Assembly (NCBI RefSeq): GCF_035083965.1
Contig: NC_089724.1
Span: forward strand, 19,424,974-19,488,973
Direction: 5' to 3'
Origin: Branchiostoma lanceolatum
Taxonomy: Eukaryota > Chordata > Leptocardii > Amphioxiformes > Branchiostomatidae
Length of the DNA: 64,000 nt
The stretch's first letter is position 1. Every line of letters starts with the position of its first letter. Both the position numbers and the translations under genes were made by a program. The notes below the pieces were generated by a model. It saw nothing but the letters and a program-made list of their open reading frames with translations, searched no databases and was not told the DNA's origin. Positions 26,001 through 38,431 of the stretch are shown piece by piece.

Positions 26001-27082
26001 GTACTTTGTTTACACGGAAACCACATATGCATAAATTAACGTGGTGAGACTGCCCCTGTTCAGTAACGGGGCTGACTGGTGGCGAGGGCTCTGGTAATTC
26101 TGTTTCTCCTGTCGGTGGTTCAAAGTTATACCAGGTATGTAAGCTGCCATCCTGCTAGTTGGAAGTAGTCCTACTGAATTCTGAGGAAAATCAAGCCAAA
26201 TCGTTTTGAACAATGTCAAACACTTGAGCGGTAAACAACAACATGGCCAAGGGCTACACATCATAAGCTGGTGTGTTGGCGTTGGATATATATTTCGGAG
26301 TCACGAAAAGGCACGATTCATGTGCAAAACGACCATCATAACCTTATACGTTTACGATTATTGTAAACCTCATGATCAACTGAACATATTCATGCTAATT
26401 CCGTTTTGAATACCTGGGACTGAGACTGTATATTTGTTCCAGCACTTTTGATGCGAGTTTAGTGAACATGCTATTTTATGACATTATTTCTGTTGGTCTG
26501 CAAGCCTTTGACTTTGTTTATCTGATCATCATTGTTGGTCAAAGATCTACTGTAGTAGTGTCCAAATTCCAAAAATGTAACAACTAGTCAGCCCAATATA
26601 CTTACAGTCATATTCTTATGAGTATTGTCAAATAGAGACCGTGCCTGTTCAGTGTAGTATATTTCCGTCAGTTTTAGAAGTATCCTTTACATTCAATTCT
26701 GTATCAGGACTTTGGCTGGCTGACCCCGCTTCTTTTGCAGACTTTGTTACAAGTTGTTCCTTCCCAATTTTTGCATCCGGGAGTTATGTAACATCAGAGA
26801 ACACAAGGGGAAGTCCCGCATTTCTTGGGGGGAAATTTCCTCATAGGTCTGCTGTTGTAATACCGAACCCGTAGGCGTTATTTTCAGCTGCCATATCAGG
26901 GGGATTTTATGGGGGGAGCGGAACAACGTTGCTACTAGTATTTGTTTCCAGGTAATTAGAACTTTTTACGGAGGAAAGGGAAACTATGTTGCTATTCCTT
27001 TTCTGGTTAAGAGTTTTTCGATCGTTGCTTTATTTTCTGATACTTTTCTTTAGCATTTTCATCTCATTATCCACATTTTATC

Positions 27083-27545
27083 ATGGTTGCCATTCATCAC
27101 TGTTATTGCTCGTCTTTTAGTCTCGTAGTTTACCAGTGTGCCAAAGAATTTGTAAATACTGTACGTCCAAGGCGGTGGAAGACGAGACACATTTTATTTC
27201 CAAGTGTATATATAACAGTGACGAAAGAACCGAATTATTTAAACAAGTTATCACGAAATATCCCTACTTTTGCACATTCACGGATGAACAAAAAGCTACC
27301 TTTCTCTTGAAATCACAGAACCCACAGATACTAGAAAAAGTGGGACTTTTCGTCTTCCACTGCTTCCAACAAAGAAGTCAAACACAGCTAATTTAGATAT
27401 AGCCAACAATTGTATATAGTAGCAGTAACCTATTGTTACAGCAAAGTCAGACACAGTTTACTGACGCATGTATGTTTTTCCTATGTTTTTATCATGTATT
27501 TGCAATTAGCCCACGGGCATGAACTTGCAATAAACTTCTTTATAT
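27083..27545 (+). mobile_element. 5'-truncated LINE: C-terminal tail of a reverse-transcriptase ORF plus 3' end
   Basis: Codons from about 27136 to 27396 read RICKYCTSKAVEDETHFISK and continue with CIYNSDERTELF. This is the Cys/His zinc-binding tail typical of the C terminus of non-LTR retrotransposon polymerases (CX2C, ETHF, C, then an R-x2-LF segment). The ORF closes at 27396. A 3' tail ends in TTGCAATAAACTTC near 27525-27538. No polymerase core lies upstream, so the copy is 5'-truncated and inactive. The clade (CR1/L2-like) is a guess. Confidence 0.7.
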
Positions 27546-27645
27546 CGTGCATAATTTTCTTACTCTGTTAGACGTGGGCAGATGCAAGAAATTCACTTTT
27601 ACTACTGTACCGCACGTAGAACTAGCCCTTGATGCTGTCTTCAGG

Positions 27646-27778
27646 TAATCTCCAAGCAGATGTGGAGGGAGGCTAAATCGTTACGTTTTCCTATTTGCCA
27701 TTTCTGTGCTAAATTGCCTCCTGAATTGGACAAGAATAGACTTAGCCCGGAAAACGCCCCAAAACGCTTGGAGATTTG
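27646..27778. mobile_element. Short MITE-like element with AATCTCCAAGC ends
   Basis: AATCTCCAAGC near 27648 is inverted as GCTTGGAGATT near 27767. The longer word TAATCTCCAAGCAGAT also occurs alone at about 1151-1166, suggesting a dispersed family. No ORF is present. Confidence 0.55.
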
Positions 27779-28709
27779 TCTTCAGTCTGACATTTCTGCC
27801 TAGAAAGTTCTGCTGTTTTGTCTGCTTCTGTACCTATATTCGCTTGACACCATCATCAGTTAGGGGGTAAAGATATGACTAATTCACAACGTGCAAAAAT
27901 AATTTCTGTTACCGGGCGGCTCGTACAGCAATAGAATATTGATCGACGGTAACTGCCGGCAGCTCAGGCAGGAAAGTCGGAAACTTCTATATCGATTTCG
28001 TGTAGAGGTTGTGGGACAAAACCATACGGTCGTAAGATTACATTTAAGTCATCTCACGTCAGCAAAAGCAGAATGGCCTCTCGGTAAGTGTTCTGACATT
28101 TATACAGTTATGTAAACTTGAAGGTCAACGCCCGCTCGACTAGACTTTGGCCTTCAGGTGTGTTTCACGCAGTCAGCACGTTTTGGACGCGTGCAGACGG
28201 CAATTTGTGAGAAAAGAATGACCTAAATAACTGACAAAGCATCCTTAATGAAGATGGGAAGGTTACCCCTACCGACGATAGAGTTACAAAGTATAATGAA
28301 GAACGTAATCACGTCCAACACACGATACAAAGGACCAGCTGTGAGCTAGCTTGTTCCAGACAAATATGATAATATTTCAGACAAATTTAATTAGCTAGTG
28401 GTATTGTTCCGACGTCCTTGGCATTGTGTTTATGGCAAAAACCTTCGAACAATCACGATTTTCTAATGCTGACTGGGAGAATTTTGACAGCTTACTATGG
28501 TTCTCACTCTCCCGGTGAACATAGTGGGTTGTTTGCAAATGCACATCACCAAAAGACAGTTGTACCCGTAATCTGTATGATAGTATGATGTACTAGTGGA
28601 TCTATCTATGATATGATAGTATTCTTAAGCAATTCTGTCATGATACGTTTGAATTGTACTTCCAGTGGCGTTTCTCTACATGTGGACTAGCTAGTTTGTT
28701 GGGTCAACT

Positions 28710-29246
28710 ATGATTTATGCTTGGTTGTCCCTGGATCCGTTTGGTATTCTAATGTTGTTTTGTCGGCTTATGGTTTCCCGCAGAATTTTTTTTAATCTCT
28801 GGGTGACTAAGCCACACTGCGAGTTCGGTGACAGTCAACCGTATTTGTTATCTCTTCTAATTCTGTACTCGGATATCATGATGTTAACAAAATCTACGAG
28901 AATTATTGTGTGTGCTGTGTGGAACGTTATGTCATTTATTAACTCCATAGGCCTGATTACGACAGATAACATCGTTTGCATGTTAAAAGATCTCTGTGGG
29001 CAGGTGGAATTTCACAGCAGATCCATATTATCTGCTTTCGGCTTACAACAATATTACATACCTTGCCCTGGAAGTAGTTTTCGTTTACGATACGGTGAGA
29101 AGATTTTAGCCGGTGATTTAAACCGTTTAGCGATATCACGTTGCAACGAGACTATGAGTTCATATGCACGTGTCAATCTTCTGATAGGTTTGAAACATTT
29201 ATCTAAAGCAAGGACATTATATAGGCAAGGACCTTGTTTAAAGTAA
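28710..29246 (+). CDS. Hypothetical 178-aa ORF just upstream of gene B
   Basis: This is one of the longest unexplained open frames in the window. It is hydrophobic and Cys/Leu/Ile-rich with no recognised domain. Its TAA (29244-29246) is followed 13 nt later by a strong donor (GTAAGT from 29260). Splicing there to the acceptor at 29363 would place this frame in register with gene B, so the two are separated only by this one in-frame stop. It may be an upstream ORF in a 5' exon, a remnant of longer coding sequence, or chance. Confidence 0.2.
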   Translation: MIYAWLSLDPFGILMLFCRLMVSRRIFFNLWVTKPHCEFGDSQPYLLSLLILYSDIMMLTKSTRIIVCAVWNVMSFINSIGLITTDNIVCMLKDLCGQVEFHSRSILSAFGLQQYYIPCPGSSFRLRYGEKILAGDLNRLAISRCNETMSSYARVNLLIGLKHLSKARTLYRQGPCLK

Positions 29247-29363
29247 TCAATATCGTTTGGTAAGTTTCATGACCAGTTAGATATCAAACAGCATCACACA
29301 ACTATATACATATGGTGTGAAATGGCTCAAATCTAATCTCGTTTATTCTTTTTCTTTCCCCAG

Positions 29364-30775
29364 ATCTCCGCATAGGTTCACGGGGAAAAGCTGACCTCCC
29401 GAAATCCAAAACTCCGGTCCGCCACTGTACTTACAAACCGCCAAAGTGGGGCTTCCGAGCGGAATCCCCTGCAGCTGCATCCCAATCTCGCCAGGTGGTG
29501 TCCCAGCCTGAAGAGGACAAACTGTTCATGATGGCGTACGGCACGCAGGTGAAGATGCACATCTTTCACGGCGAGGGAGGCCGCAGCACGAGCAGCTCCA
29601 TCCTGAGGTCTATCAACCAGACCCCGCGGCTCGGCGAGAAGAAGGTCCGCTTCGCTGAAATCACCAACTCCCTGGACAGAGTCCAGACCAGAATCGGCCG
29701 TCCCACCACCAGAGGAAATAATTTCTTTCGCGCCGACGAAGTCTGGGGGCTGGAGGAGAACAATAACGATTTAAGTAAGGAAGGCGGACTTCTTCCTAAC
29801 ATTGAAAACTCGTCCGACTCGAAAGACAATTTGGACTTTGGGCTGCAGAACTCCAGAAATCTGTTCGGGATGAAGAATGGAGAGTTCGAGGAGAGCCCCC
29901 CGAGTTCACGCAACCACGGCATGTGGCACAACGCGCCGCCCCCGACCCCACAGAGCTCGCGTATGACGTATGATCTGAAGCTGGCGCGTGCGCAGAAGGA
30001 AACAAGGACGAGGGAAGGCTTTCCAGGTGTGCTGATCTCACAGACACACAGACCTCACCTGGTAACGAAGGACAGGTCCTACGTCATGGACAGGTGCGGA
30101 AAACCTTCGAGAGCCTTATATAATACGTCTCTCGGTCTCTCTTTTTCTAACATCAAATACCACATTGGCTGTATGGTACTGGCCATTTGCTTTTCCTGGA
30201 CTTTTTTTCATTATGAAATGATTCACATATAATGCAATAAGAGGAAGAATAATGATAATGACGATCTCCCATACTCTCTGTTAGTCGCATTGAAGCGACA
30301 CCAGCCACTAGTCAATTGAGTGTACAGAGGATAGAGGCTCCCGACCTAATGCTAATCCTGTGATGTTTTATTTCTTTACAGGTGGGCTGAGAAGCAAGGC
30401 CTGACGCCAGCAGTGCAGAAAGCACCCGTGGTGTACGGCAAGGGTCGACAGGTCCGTATAGGCGCGCCCTCTATGGAACACGAGATGGTACTGCAGGAAT
30501 TAGATGGTGGCGGCACTCACGATCATATTGAAAGCGGAGTCGACGTCGGCAACTCTCGGGAGGTGACCGGTGCCCCTAGGGATAACCCAGATCAACCGGC
30601 GACCAAGAACTTGTACTCCGTGTTCGGGGATCACGATGTGGAAAAAACGGACATGATTTGCCGCTGGTTAGAACGGTGTACGTACCTGGACGGCGAGGAG
30701 AAGGAGGAGGACGAGCAGGGAGTCACGACGGACATTATCGTCCTCCCGTCCATCCTTCAGGACAGGACTTCGTAG
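29364..30775 (+). CDS. Gene B: putative PP1-docking protein, 5' end unresolved
   Basis: Exons 29364-30093 and 30382-30775 (phase-2 intron) give 373 codons of open frame to a TAG stop. The first in-frame ATG is at 29528, giving 319 aa. Sequence before it (LRIGSRGKADLPK, CTYKPPKWGF) looks coding, so an unidentified upstream exon may supply the start. Counting from that ATG, residues 24-27 read SILR and residues 38-42 KKVRF. This is a textbook SILK then RVxF pair for docking to the PP1 catalytic subunit. Acidic and Pro-rich linkers follow. Near the end, EKTDMICRWLERC matches the gene A C-terminal motif. The last 30 residues are acidic, then hydrophobic (DIIVLPSIL). No named family is recognised. 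Same strand and similar length as A and C suggest dispersed paralogues. Confidence 0.75.
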
Positions 30776-33700
30776 TGCCGACCCTCAAAACTTGAGAGGA
30801 GCGGAAAGGGTTTGTAATTGATGGCAGAACTTGAATTGCCGGACCGTAAAGGGACCATTGGAGAAAAGATCCCTACGAAAATCCGCCCATCTATTTTGCT
30901 GTATGATATGGTATTATTCTTTATTGTTGTATAATTGTTGCTGTAAACTTCACCGTGTGCATCGATCCCTCCATCGTCTATCCGCCCATCCTTCTCAACA
31001 ACCTGGATAACGCACGACTACGCCTCTGAGACTTCACCAAAATAATATATTCTTATTATGAACGATTACCATCTCTCCTGTTGATGCATGTGATAATGCA
31101 GATTCTTCACGTCGGCACTCTGCCATATCCTATTGTCGCCATACATACTTTGATACTCTCCCCACTTGCAAGGGAAATTTCGACGACTATCGATTAGTCA
31201 GACAATACTAGTAATGGTCAATAGTAAATGGAAAGTTGCTGAGTAGGAGCACGGTGAATTACACCATATTTCTTGGTATGTACTAGTACTGATACTGTGG
31301 ATGTATTGGTAATTTGTTGTTCCTAGGAATGTCAACATATATATCGTGTGACAGTGTCCATGAAAAGATTTGAAAAGTATCACGTTTTGAGCACTGTAGG
31401 ACATAGGAGGGATTAAAAGTGCTCAGACTCGGAGACAAGAAAGATACTCGGTTTTTATTTTTGTGATTTTACTTTCTTCTAGTTTGTAGTGGCTGCTGTT
31501 ATTGGTATGAATGAAGACATGGCTTAAATTTTGTATTTAAGGTCTGTCAAAGCACTGAAAAGAAAATGCGCAAGTACATTATGGCCCGTTATCCGTGTAG
31601 GCAACACACCAAAAGACAACAAATGAAAAGTAGATCTGGACAGAAGTCCTCAGTCAAGAAAACAAAACCATTGTAATGATATCGACCAAACAGGGTACAT
31701 TTGACAGAACGATAGTGCTTAAATCTTTGAAAGCCATCATCGAAAAGGTGCCCAAATCATTGTGCTGCGACGGATCCGGAAGGAATGCTGAAACCATCAC
31801 GCTTCGGTAAAGTCGTGTGGGATACCTGACGTGTTTTATGGATAAAGAACAACGTAAACACACGTGAATTGGATTTTCTGGCTGAAAGTTGAAAGAGCCC
31901 TTTGTTCTGACGATAATTTCTTGCGGCCAGTTTCCACCGAGAAAATTGAGCTGCACAATTTAATCATGAGAGATTCAACCAGGGAAAGTTCACTGTTGAT
32001 GTGCACGTGGGTGATGTGGCGATCTACTGTTTCCGAGAAAAGAGTCGCCCTTTAGCTCTACGCTGTAAAGATAGTTCAATAGGGCGCACATTTGCCATGT
32101 TCTCCTCGCTGTGTCTATGTGCTCCCTTCCCCAGTAGTAAATTGATAAACCGTAATTGTAAAGAAACATGAACCCCAAATTCACACACTCCTGCCCACTA
32201 GGACACACATGCTTTCCATCACTGACGTCAGTCGGACTGGAATGCGGCGCGTGGGCTTCAACAGCTTCCCGTTCCTGGGGACACACCATTAATCAAGGTT
32301 AGGTGAGATGGCCAACCTTGACAAAAATATCTATATAGTGACCATTGCTTTTGCTTGATAAGGGTTTGTATCATAAGCAGTCTGTTCACAGTGCAGATTG
32401 CACCCCTAGTCCTAGTCCAACCCGTTGGTTGAAGTATGCGTATTAGTGCATGAAGACAACATGCTAAAGAAAAGAAACGTTGAAATTTGTCTCTAACAAA
32501 TGTTTTATTACGCAAGCTTTTTGTAACGTTATTGCCAAAACGTTGTCAGAAGTTGTGATTCATGGAGCTTCATGACCAAACATCATTAAATCTCCATTGA
32601 GGACAATAAACGTCACTATCGCGTACCATGGTTTATTGTGTGTTAACCAGCCAGGATCAACTCTCTGAGTTCTTTTATGGCAGCAACAAATAAACTCGTC
32701 GTTACGCACTATTGACTGTAACAACGAATGATTCACTTCTGTACACGAGAGGTGGTTCTGTACATAATGTTGAGAAAACAGACAAAGATTGTTGATTCTC
32801 CATGAGCCGCTCCAGTCACTTTATCAAAGTAAATCAACGATAACGTGGGTTTGTTACAAAGCTCAGCCGGATTTTGCACCGTCCAAGCTTATTATTCACC
32901 AGAGTTTACAGTGTTAATTATCGTGCCAGAATCACCCGGACAAACCCAGAGCACACACCGCCATAATTCTGCTACTATAAACTCTCCGTGGACTTTAGCC
33001 CCGCAGCGCGGACGCGGCAGAAACAAGTGTATCAATCCTTAGAGGTAACGTTAACTCAGGCACTTGCTGTTGAGGTCATTCTATGTAGACCTATGTACTT
33101 TTGCAGCAGGACAGGCGTATTGCATGAAAGACGCATTGAAGCAACTGATCATGAATATGAATTGGAAAAAAGCGGAGTCATGTGATTGCATAAACATTAC
33201 AAACATTAGTGTACGTTGACACAAATGTCTTCAGTGTTCACAAAAAATAAAACTTAAAGTATAAACTTGGCACATGATGTAGCAAACTTAGCAATATATA
33301 GCAAAGTAACAAAGCTTTAAGGATGAGGAACTAAGGTAAACAAAAACTCCCCACAAAAATTACAAGCTTTCCCCACAAAAATTACAAGCTTTGTACTACT
33401 ATAGTATATGGACAGCAACCAACGTTGTGCACTGAACATGCCCAATATGTACTTGCCTTCATAGGTCAACTCGCAGAGGGAGGGCGAACATATTTTCTTG
33501 AAGAACGACCAGACCGTGCCTCATACTTGATATTCTCTGAGCCTAGAAGATTCGTGATCTAGCCGTGACCAGACTTTTCTTCAGGACAAGGAGATGTCTT
33601 TGTGTGTGTTGCGTAATTGGGCAAGCGATCATACAGTCAGTCCAATCAATTAGTGCGCATAGATTGCTACATAGCTGTTGTCAGACTTGAGAGTAACCTG

Positions 33701-34776
33701 AGACGTTTTCTCCGAGCAGTTCGTCTGCGAAAAGCAGCATGGCGTGGATGGTGGCGCTGTGTTGATGCACAGTTTGGGAACTTATGGCTGCCGCAGTGGT
33801 TTCCTCTTCCTAAAATGGAGACATTCAGGTGAGCCATTTACTCCCTTTGTCTGACTTACATGTGATAGTGCATGGTGGACGTTTAGATGGGTGAGAGTGC
33901 AGAGCAGTTAGCGGTAGACATAGTCGTAGTGGAACGCCACAGGACAGGACAAATAATCTCTGAACAAGATAATGAACAACAGTTTACATGATACTGAATA
34001 ACTCTTGTAATATCATGAACTTTTACTGTACACTGATATAGCTTATATTGTACTTAGAAAACCTCTGACGGTACTATGTTCAAGTTTTGTAAACCAGGCT
34101 GGTTTTGGCACCAATTAGCCTCCTGGCCATAGAGTAGAGTGTGTAACATGCCACTGTAGATTCAAACTCATGCTTCTCCGCAAATGCCTACGACCTGCAT
34201 GGGAGTTCTTAAATTATTTGTCTAGTAAAAAAGTGATCCTGTTTTGCACAATACAGTGTCTGTGATGTAACGTCCATGTTGATCTCTATGCAGCAACTTC
34301 CAACAGGGGAGGCCATATTTTGACATCTGACGCCCCCACAAACGAATCACTGCCAAAAGCCCATTTGCTCCATGTGTTGGGTGTTTGCGGAGTAAATCAA
34401 ATTGAGCAGCCCGGTTTGGTTCTTCGTGTTGTCTTAATTGGATAAACGTCGCAGGTGATGTTTTTAGGGTTCGTGTAAAAGGGACCACCATTGTTCAGAA
34501 CGTACAATGCGAGTGAAAGTAAGTGTGGAGGCTGGAGGGTTCCTTTCACTGCACTTGAAAACCTAACATGTTCACATATGACGCAGTTCTGGCCCAAATG
34601 TTTATCACATGAATGATCCCAGAACTAAAGGTCAGCGTTTCCGATAGGATTTAGCACAGGGGACCATCCGTTAGTTTCCCAGCGTAAGAACGACAGGCTC
34701 GTTCCTGGTTTTGTCCTGGTGTCTGGGGTTTGCCAGCTGAGACCCCATTTATTACAAACTAGAGTTCCACGACCTC
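30776..34776. other. Non-coding stretch downstream of gene B
   Basis: No exon with recognisable similarity. A perfect direct repeat of CCCCACAAAAATTACAAGCT lies at about 33350-33393. Other ORFs are short and overlapping. Nothing else was identified. Confidence 0.5.
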
Positions 34777-35917
34777 ATACCTTCGCCGAATGATTTTAAC
34801 CTTTATGACTGACGTATTTCTGTGTTTCTCATCAATTATAAATCATACCAGTTGATTGTCTTAAAATTTGTCCAAAGTATGAGCTTAACAAATTATAAGC
34901 TTAACAAAGAATGTTATGCTAATATTTATCATCAATTATGCAAAGGACGCCCTTATTAGCATAATTTGATTCAACGATGTTCACATTCACATAACTCCCT
35001 GATGCCACAAAAAAAGTATTAGATGTATGAAATTGCCGTCATTTGCCAGTGTGGAATAATGGAAGTTACTTATTAAGTATGCAAATTAGGCCAACATTTG
35101 CATATTTTCTATCTATTAACAGTCCTCTCTTCCTCAGTTACAATTTGAATAGTCATATCATGGAGCAAAGCGGATTTTTAAAGTTGCCTCATTAATTATG
35201 CAAATTAGAATCTAATTTGCATGATTATTGTCAAATCATACTAAACATCACACAAGCTATCCACATACCAAAAATCATGACCATCCATCAAGACCATCTT
35301 TTTATAGTATTTTCTCATTAATTATGCAAATAACGTCATCATTTGCATAGTTCATATCAATCAATATTTCTGTCTTCCTCAGTTACATATGTCACATGTT
35401 TCAGAGTCCTATCATGGAATTTGGCGGCTGTATAAACTTTCCTCATTAATTATGCAAATTAGATACTGATTTGCATAAGAAGTATCTAATCATGTACATC
35501 ATCACTCAAGCTATCTACCTACCAAAAATCATTACCATCCATCAAGCCCTTCTTGAGTTATTCCCTTTCAAAGTCAGACGCAAAACCTGCTCCTGCAGTT
35601 CCAAAAAAGCCGCTAGGGCGCCCAAACCCACACCACTTACTCTCTGTCCAAAAATCTATCTACCACTCAAAAATAAGTTCCATAGCATGTCCAGAACACG
35701 AGATATCAAAACAGGAAGTTCCGCTGCAGTACCGTAAGAAGCCGCTAGGGGGCCCAAAATCTAATCGTTTTTAGGTCTCATCAAAACCTACCAACATACC
35801 AAATACCAGGACAATCCATCAAGGCATTCTCGAGTTATGCTGTGCCACTACACACAAACACACACACACACCCACCCACAAACGCTACCCTCTGCATAAC
35901 CTTCTCGGCGAAGGTAA
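34777..35917. mobile_element. Inverted-repeat-bounded element of about 1.1 kb, non-autonomous
   Basis: ACCTTCGCCGA at 34779-34789 is inverted as TCGGCGAAGGT at 35905-35915. Between them lie the periodic array at 34938-35476, a duplicated GCCGCTAGGG word (about 35610 and 35741) and a short CA-rich run (about 35843-35880). No transposase ORF is present. Diverged internal repeats repeatedly carry phrases like CATACCAAAAATCATGACC and CCATCCATCAAG. The short 11-bp ends make the boundaries provisional. Confidence 0.65.
34938..35476. repeat. Periodic array of paired ATGCAAAT / ATTTGCAT words
   Basis: Convergent octamers occur at 35079/35096, 35198/35215, 35324/35341 and 35452/35469. A degenerate pair (ATGCAAAG/ATTAGCAT) lies at 34938/34955. 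The offset inside every pair is exactly 17 bp. Pairs recur every 119-141 bp, embedded in units beginning CTCATTAATTATGCAAAT. This is a diverged tandem repeat whose best-preserved part is a palindromic core. ATGCAAAT is also the POU-factor octamer; binding is not implied by sequence alone. Confidence 0.85.
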
Positions 35918-38431
35918 TTACAGACTGGGAAATGTAATGTTATATTCAGTGTTATAAACTTGCAAACGTGTTATCTGCCCCACCTTTACTGTATTATAAA
36001 GTATTATAAAGCTGATAATGCTGTGCTTAGTTTATCATTATGAATCTGTACGTCGTATTTGTTGGGCACAAATGAATCAGTAATTCAGGGAACGTTTTTT
36101 GTTTTGCTCTCCACTGAACGTCGGCGCATTTTATTGTGTTACGTTTCCCCGATAGTTGTTGATACAGTACTTGTGTCATCCGCGTATGGGAAGGTGTCCT
36201 TCGACTATTTTAGACATATACGGAAAATTTGCATACTGGTATAGCCATATTTCTGTTGTACCAGTGGCCATTTGGACTGTCTCCTGTAGATTTATGCACC
36301 ATGTTGCAACATGGATTTATTTTGATAAGGGTTGGTCCAGAAATCGTTATTTGGGAGGTAATTTTGTACATCATTGATGAGTTCACATCTTCAGGTTATC
36401 CCTTAATGTCTTTGACCCTGGACATCGTTTGCCGTATAACTTTGTCTTCAAAGGGACTGAAACTTTTACTTCCGTTTTTTCGCCAAGGTCACGGTCTTTT
36501 CCTTCACTTAAGCGCGGTTTCAATATCATTTTCTAAGACAGCTGTTTTTGAGACGTGTAACCTTAGACAAGGGAGTTTACCGGCTGGAAACTTTGAAGGG
36601 TCGGGTGCTCATGAACATGTTGAGGAAGGAAATATAGAAGGGAATGAAATCTGTAAAACATACATTCCATGAATACCTCTGTTGTGGACACAGCTAATCG
36701 ATTTATGACAAGGATGAAGATATCGTAAAACTCGTTAATGACTAAAGACGTATTGATGGCTAAAGGACACTTGACAACTCACTTCTTTTGAAGTCCAACT
36801 TCAGGCCAGGTGCTGGAATTGCGGGATTCACCCCTGTCACGATCGTAGCCTTGGCCTTAAGAAGGCAACCTACCTTAATCTTGTCCTGGAAACCTGTAAG
36901 GACAAGCTTAATGTCCTTAATGTCGCAAGAATGGATATGTATATGTGCGCCCCCTCCCTAAGTACACACCTCGGCAGTTGTTGCTAAGCGAGTCGTTTCT
37001 AAGACCGTGCAGGACGTCCTTATAGACACTCAGTGTTCAGCAGCTAACGACCCAGTTTTGTTAGCGCCATTCGAAGGTTTCCAAGCGTGTAAGGACCCCT
37101 TGTGGAAGGACTGTTGTTCGGCTTTGTTCGGAACCTTTCGTGTCGCGGGGATAACCTGCATGTAAGTTACGTTGGCTTGTACATGGACATGGAGTATTCT
37201 CATTCAGATGCAAGAATCTAGTCGATCCTTTTAGTGTTAGTTTGTTTTTTGCCTTAGTATAATGTGTTATATCTACAACAGTATTAGTAGATATTGTGTG
37301 GACATCTTGCTCAATGAGGTACAAGGTGACCCTGACCTGTGTTCTATCGGCATTCCCTCCTAGGACGTCTACCGGTTTGTCCCTAATTATTTTCGTCATG
37401 CATCATACCAGAAAGGATTGCAGCTTGGACCATGTTAGCTCGAAAACTCAGTGTTAGATATGAAAACATTTCCACGCGCCATGCGCTCAACAATTTCGGA
37501 CCTGTTCCATCCCTTCACCGCCGACATCACGACACGAGCTTGGGTCTGTACAGACGTCTAATGTTACATTCACTATATTTGTGCTTTTGTATTTCAGGCA
37601 CGTTCAAGCGACCTTGAAATCATTTCTTTGCAGATGGATTAAGCGCGAGGTTGTGAGCGATTGTTGGTGTTGTACAGGGGGAGGGACAGTACGGTGCCGG
37701 GCATGATTCCATTGTTTACACCTGAGATAAACAGCGCATACTTGGTGCGATCATGAAATGGACGGAGTTTATCTGTGGTTTTTGTGAGACAGTAGTGTGT
37801 TGTCACTCAAGAGTTGTGGTTTCTAAACTACGGGAAGGACAACTGTGACTTTGACGATGTCTAACCTTTCCCGGAATATTGATTGGCGTCAACCACAACC
37901 CTCACATTCAATGCTAAGACGTGTATGAAACGTACAACGAAATGATGTACTTTGGCCTCATTAAATGCCTTGTATGTATCGATAAACCGGGAGTAAATAC
38001 CAACATCATACATCACCTGTACATGTAATTTACATTTCATACAAGACAGGACACCACTCTTAAGATGAATAGATCGTATTCTTTCTAACGGTTTTGTTTT
38101 TGTTTTTACAGGACTATTTAACGGGAAGAACTACCCAGGTGACGCTTTATTGAACATCAGATTCTTCACTGAAGCGGCACCACAGTGATTACGATCCATA
38201 TTCTGGGGATGATTCTGTCGTAATTCGTGAATAGCAGACACAAACAAGACCGTCTGAGCTGTTTTGATGTTTTTAGAAGTGTTCTTTGGCCTGTCAAGTT
38301 CAGCTGTTTATGTTCACTTTTACTTCAAGGCTGTGTGTCGTCACAAATATCTTACCTATCCGAATGCCGACTGTTTTGACAACGTTGTGAGAGAGGGATC
38401 CCGATGTTTTGGTGAACCTAACACAGCCAGC
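35918..38431. other. Non-coding stretch upstream of gene C
   Basis: A 147-codon ORF (36229-36672) is open but has no recognised domain and random-looking composition. A good acceptor (TTTTTACAG at about 38103-38111) lies about 320 bp before the gene C ATG, so a 5' untranslated intron is likely. Nothing else was identified. Confidence 0.45.

Larger units (their letters stand above)
13978..28709. other. Long mostly non-coding stretch between genes A and B
   Basis: No exon with recognisable similarity was found on either strand. Individually noted features are the poly(A) signal of gene A, a purine tract, an X-box-like palindrome, a long hairpin, a foldback element, a LINE 3' fragment and a small MITE. 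Remaining ORFs are below about 130 codons and have random composition. Confidence 0.5.

Noticed and set aside
28073-28083. ATGGCCTCTCG followed by GTAAGTG as a possible first exon of gene B
   Set aside because: Splicing to 29364 gives phase 2 where phase 1 is needed and runs into a stop within about ten codons.
36229-36672. 147-aa ORF upstream of gene C
   Set aside because: No recognisable domain, random-like composition, no splice partner in phase; treated as chance.
38264-38431. Upstream in-frame extension of gene C starting MMFLEVFFGL
   Set aside because: Composition is unlike the rest of the protein, start context is poorer than at 38432, and an acceptor at about 38111 suggests this is 5' untranslated sequence.
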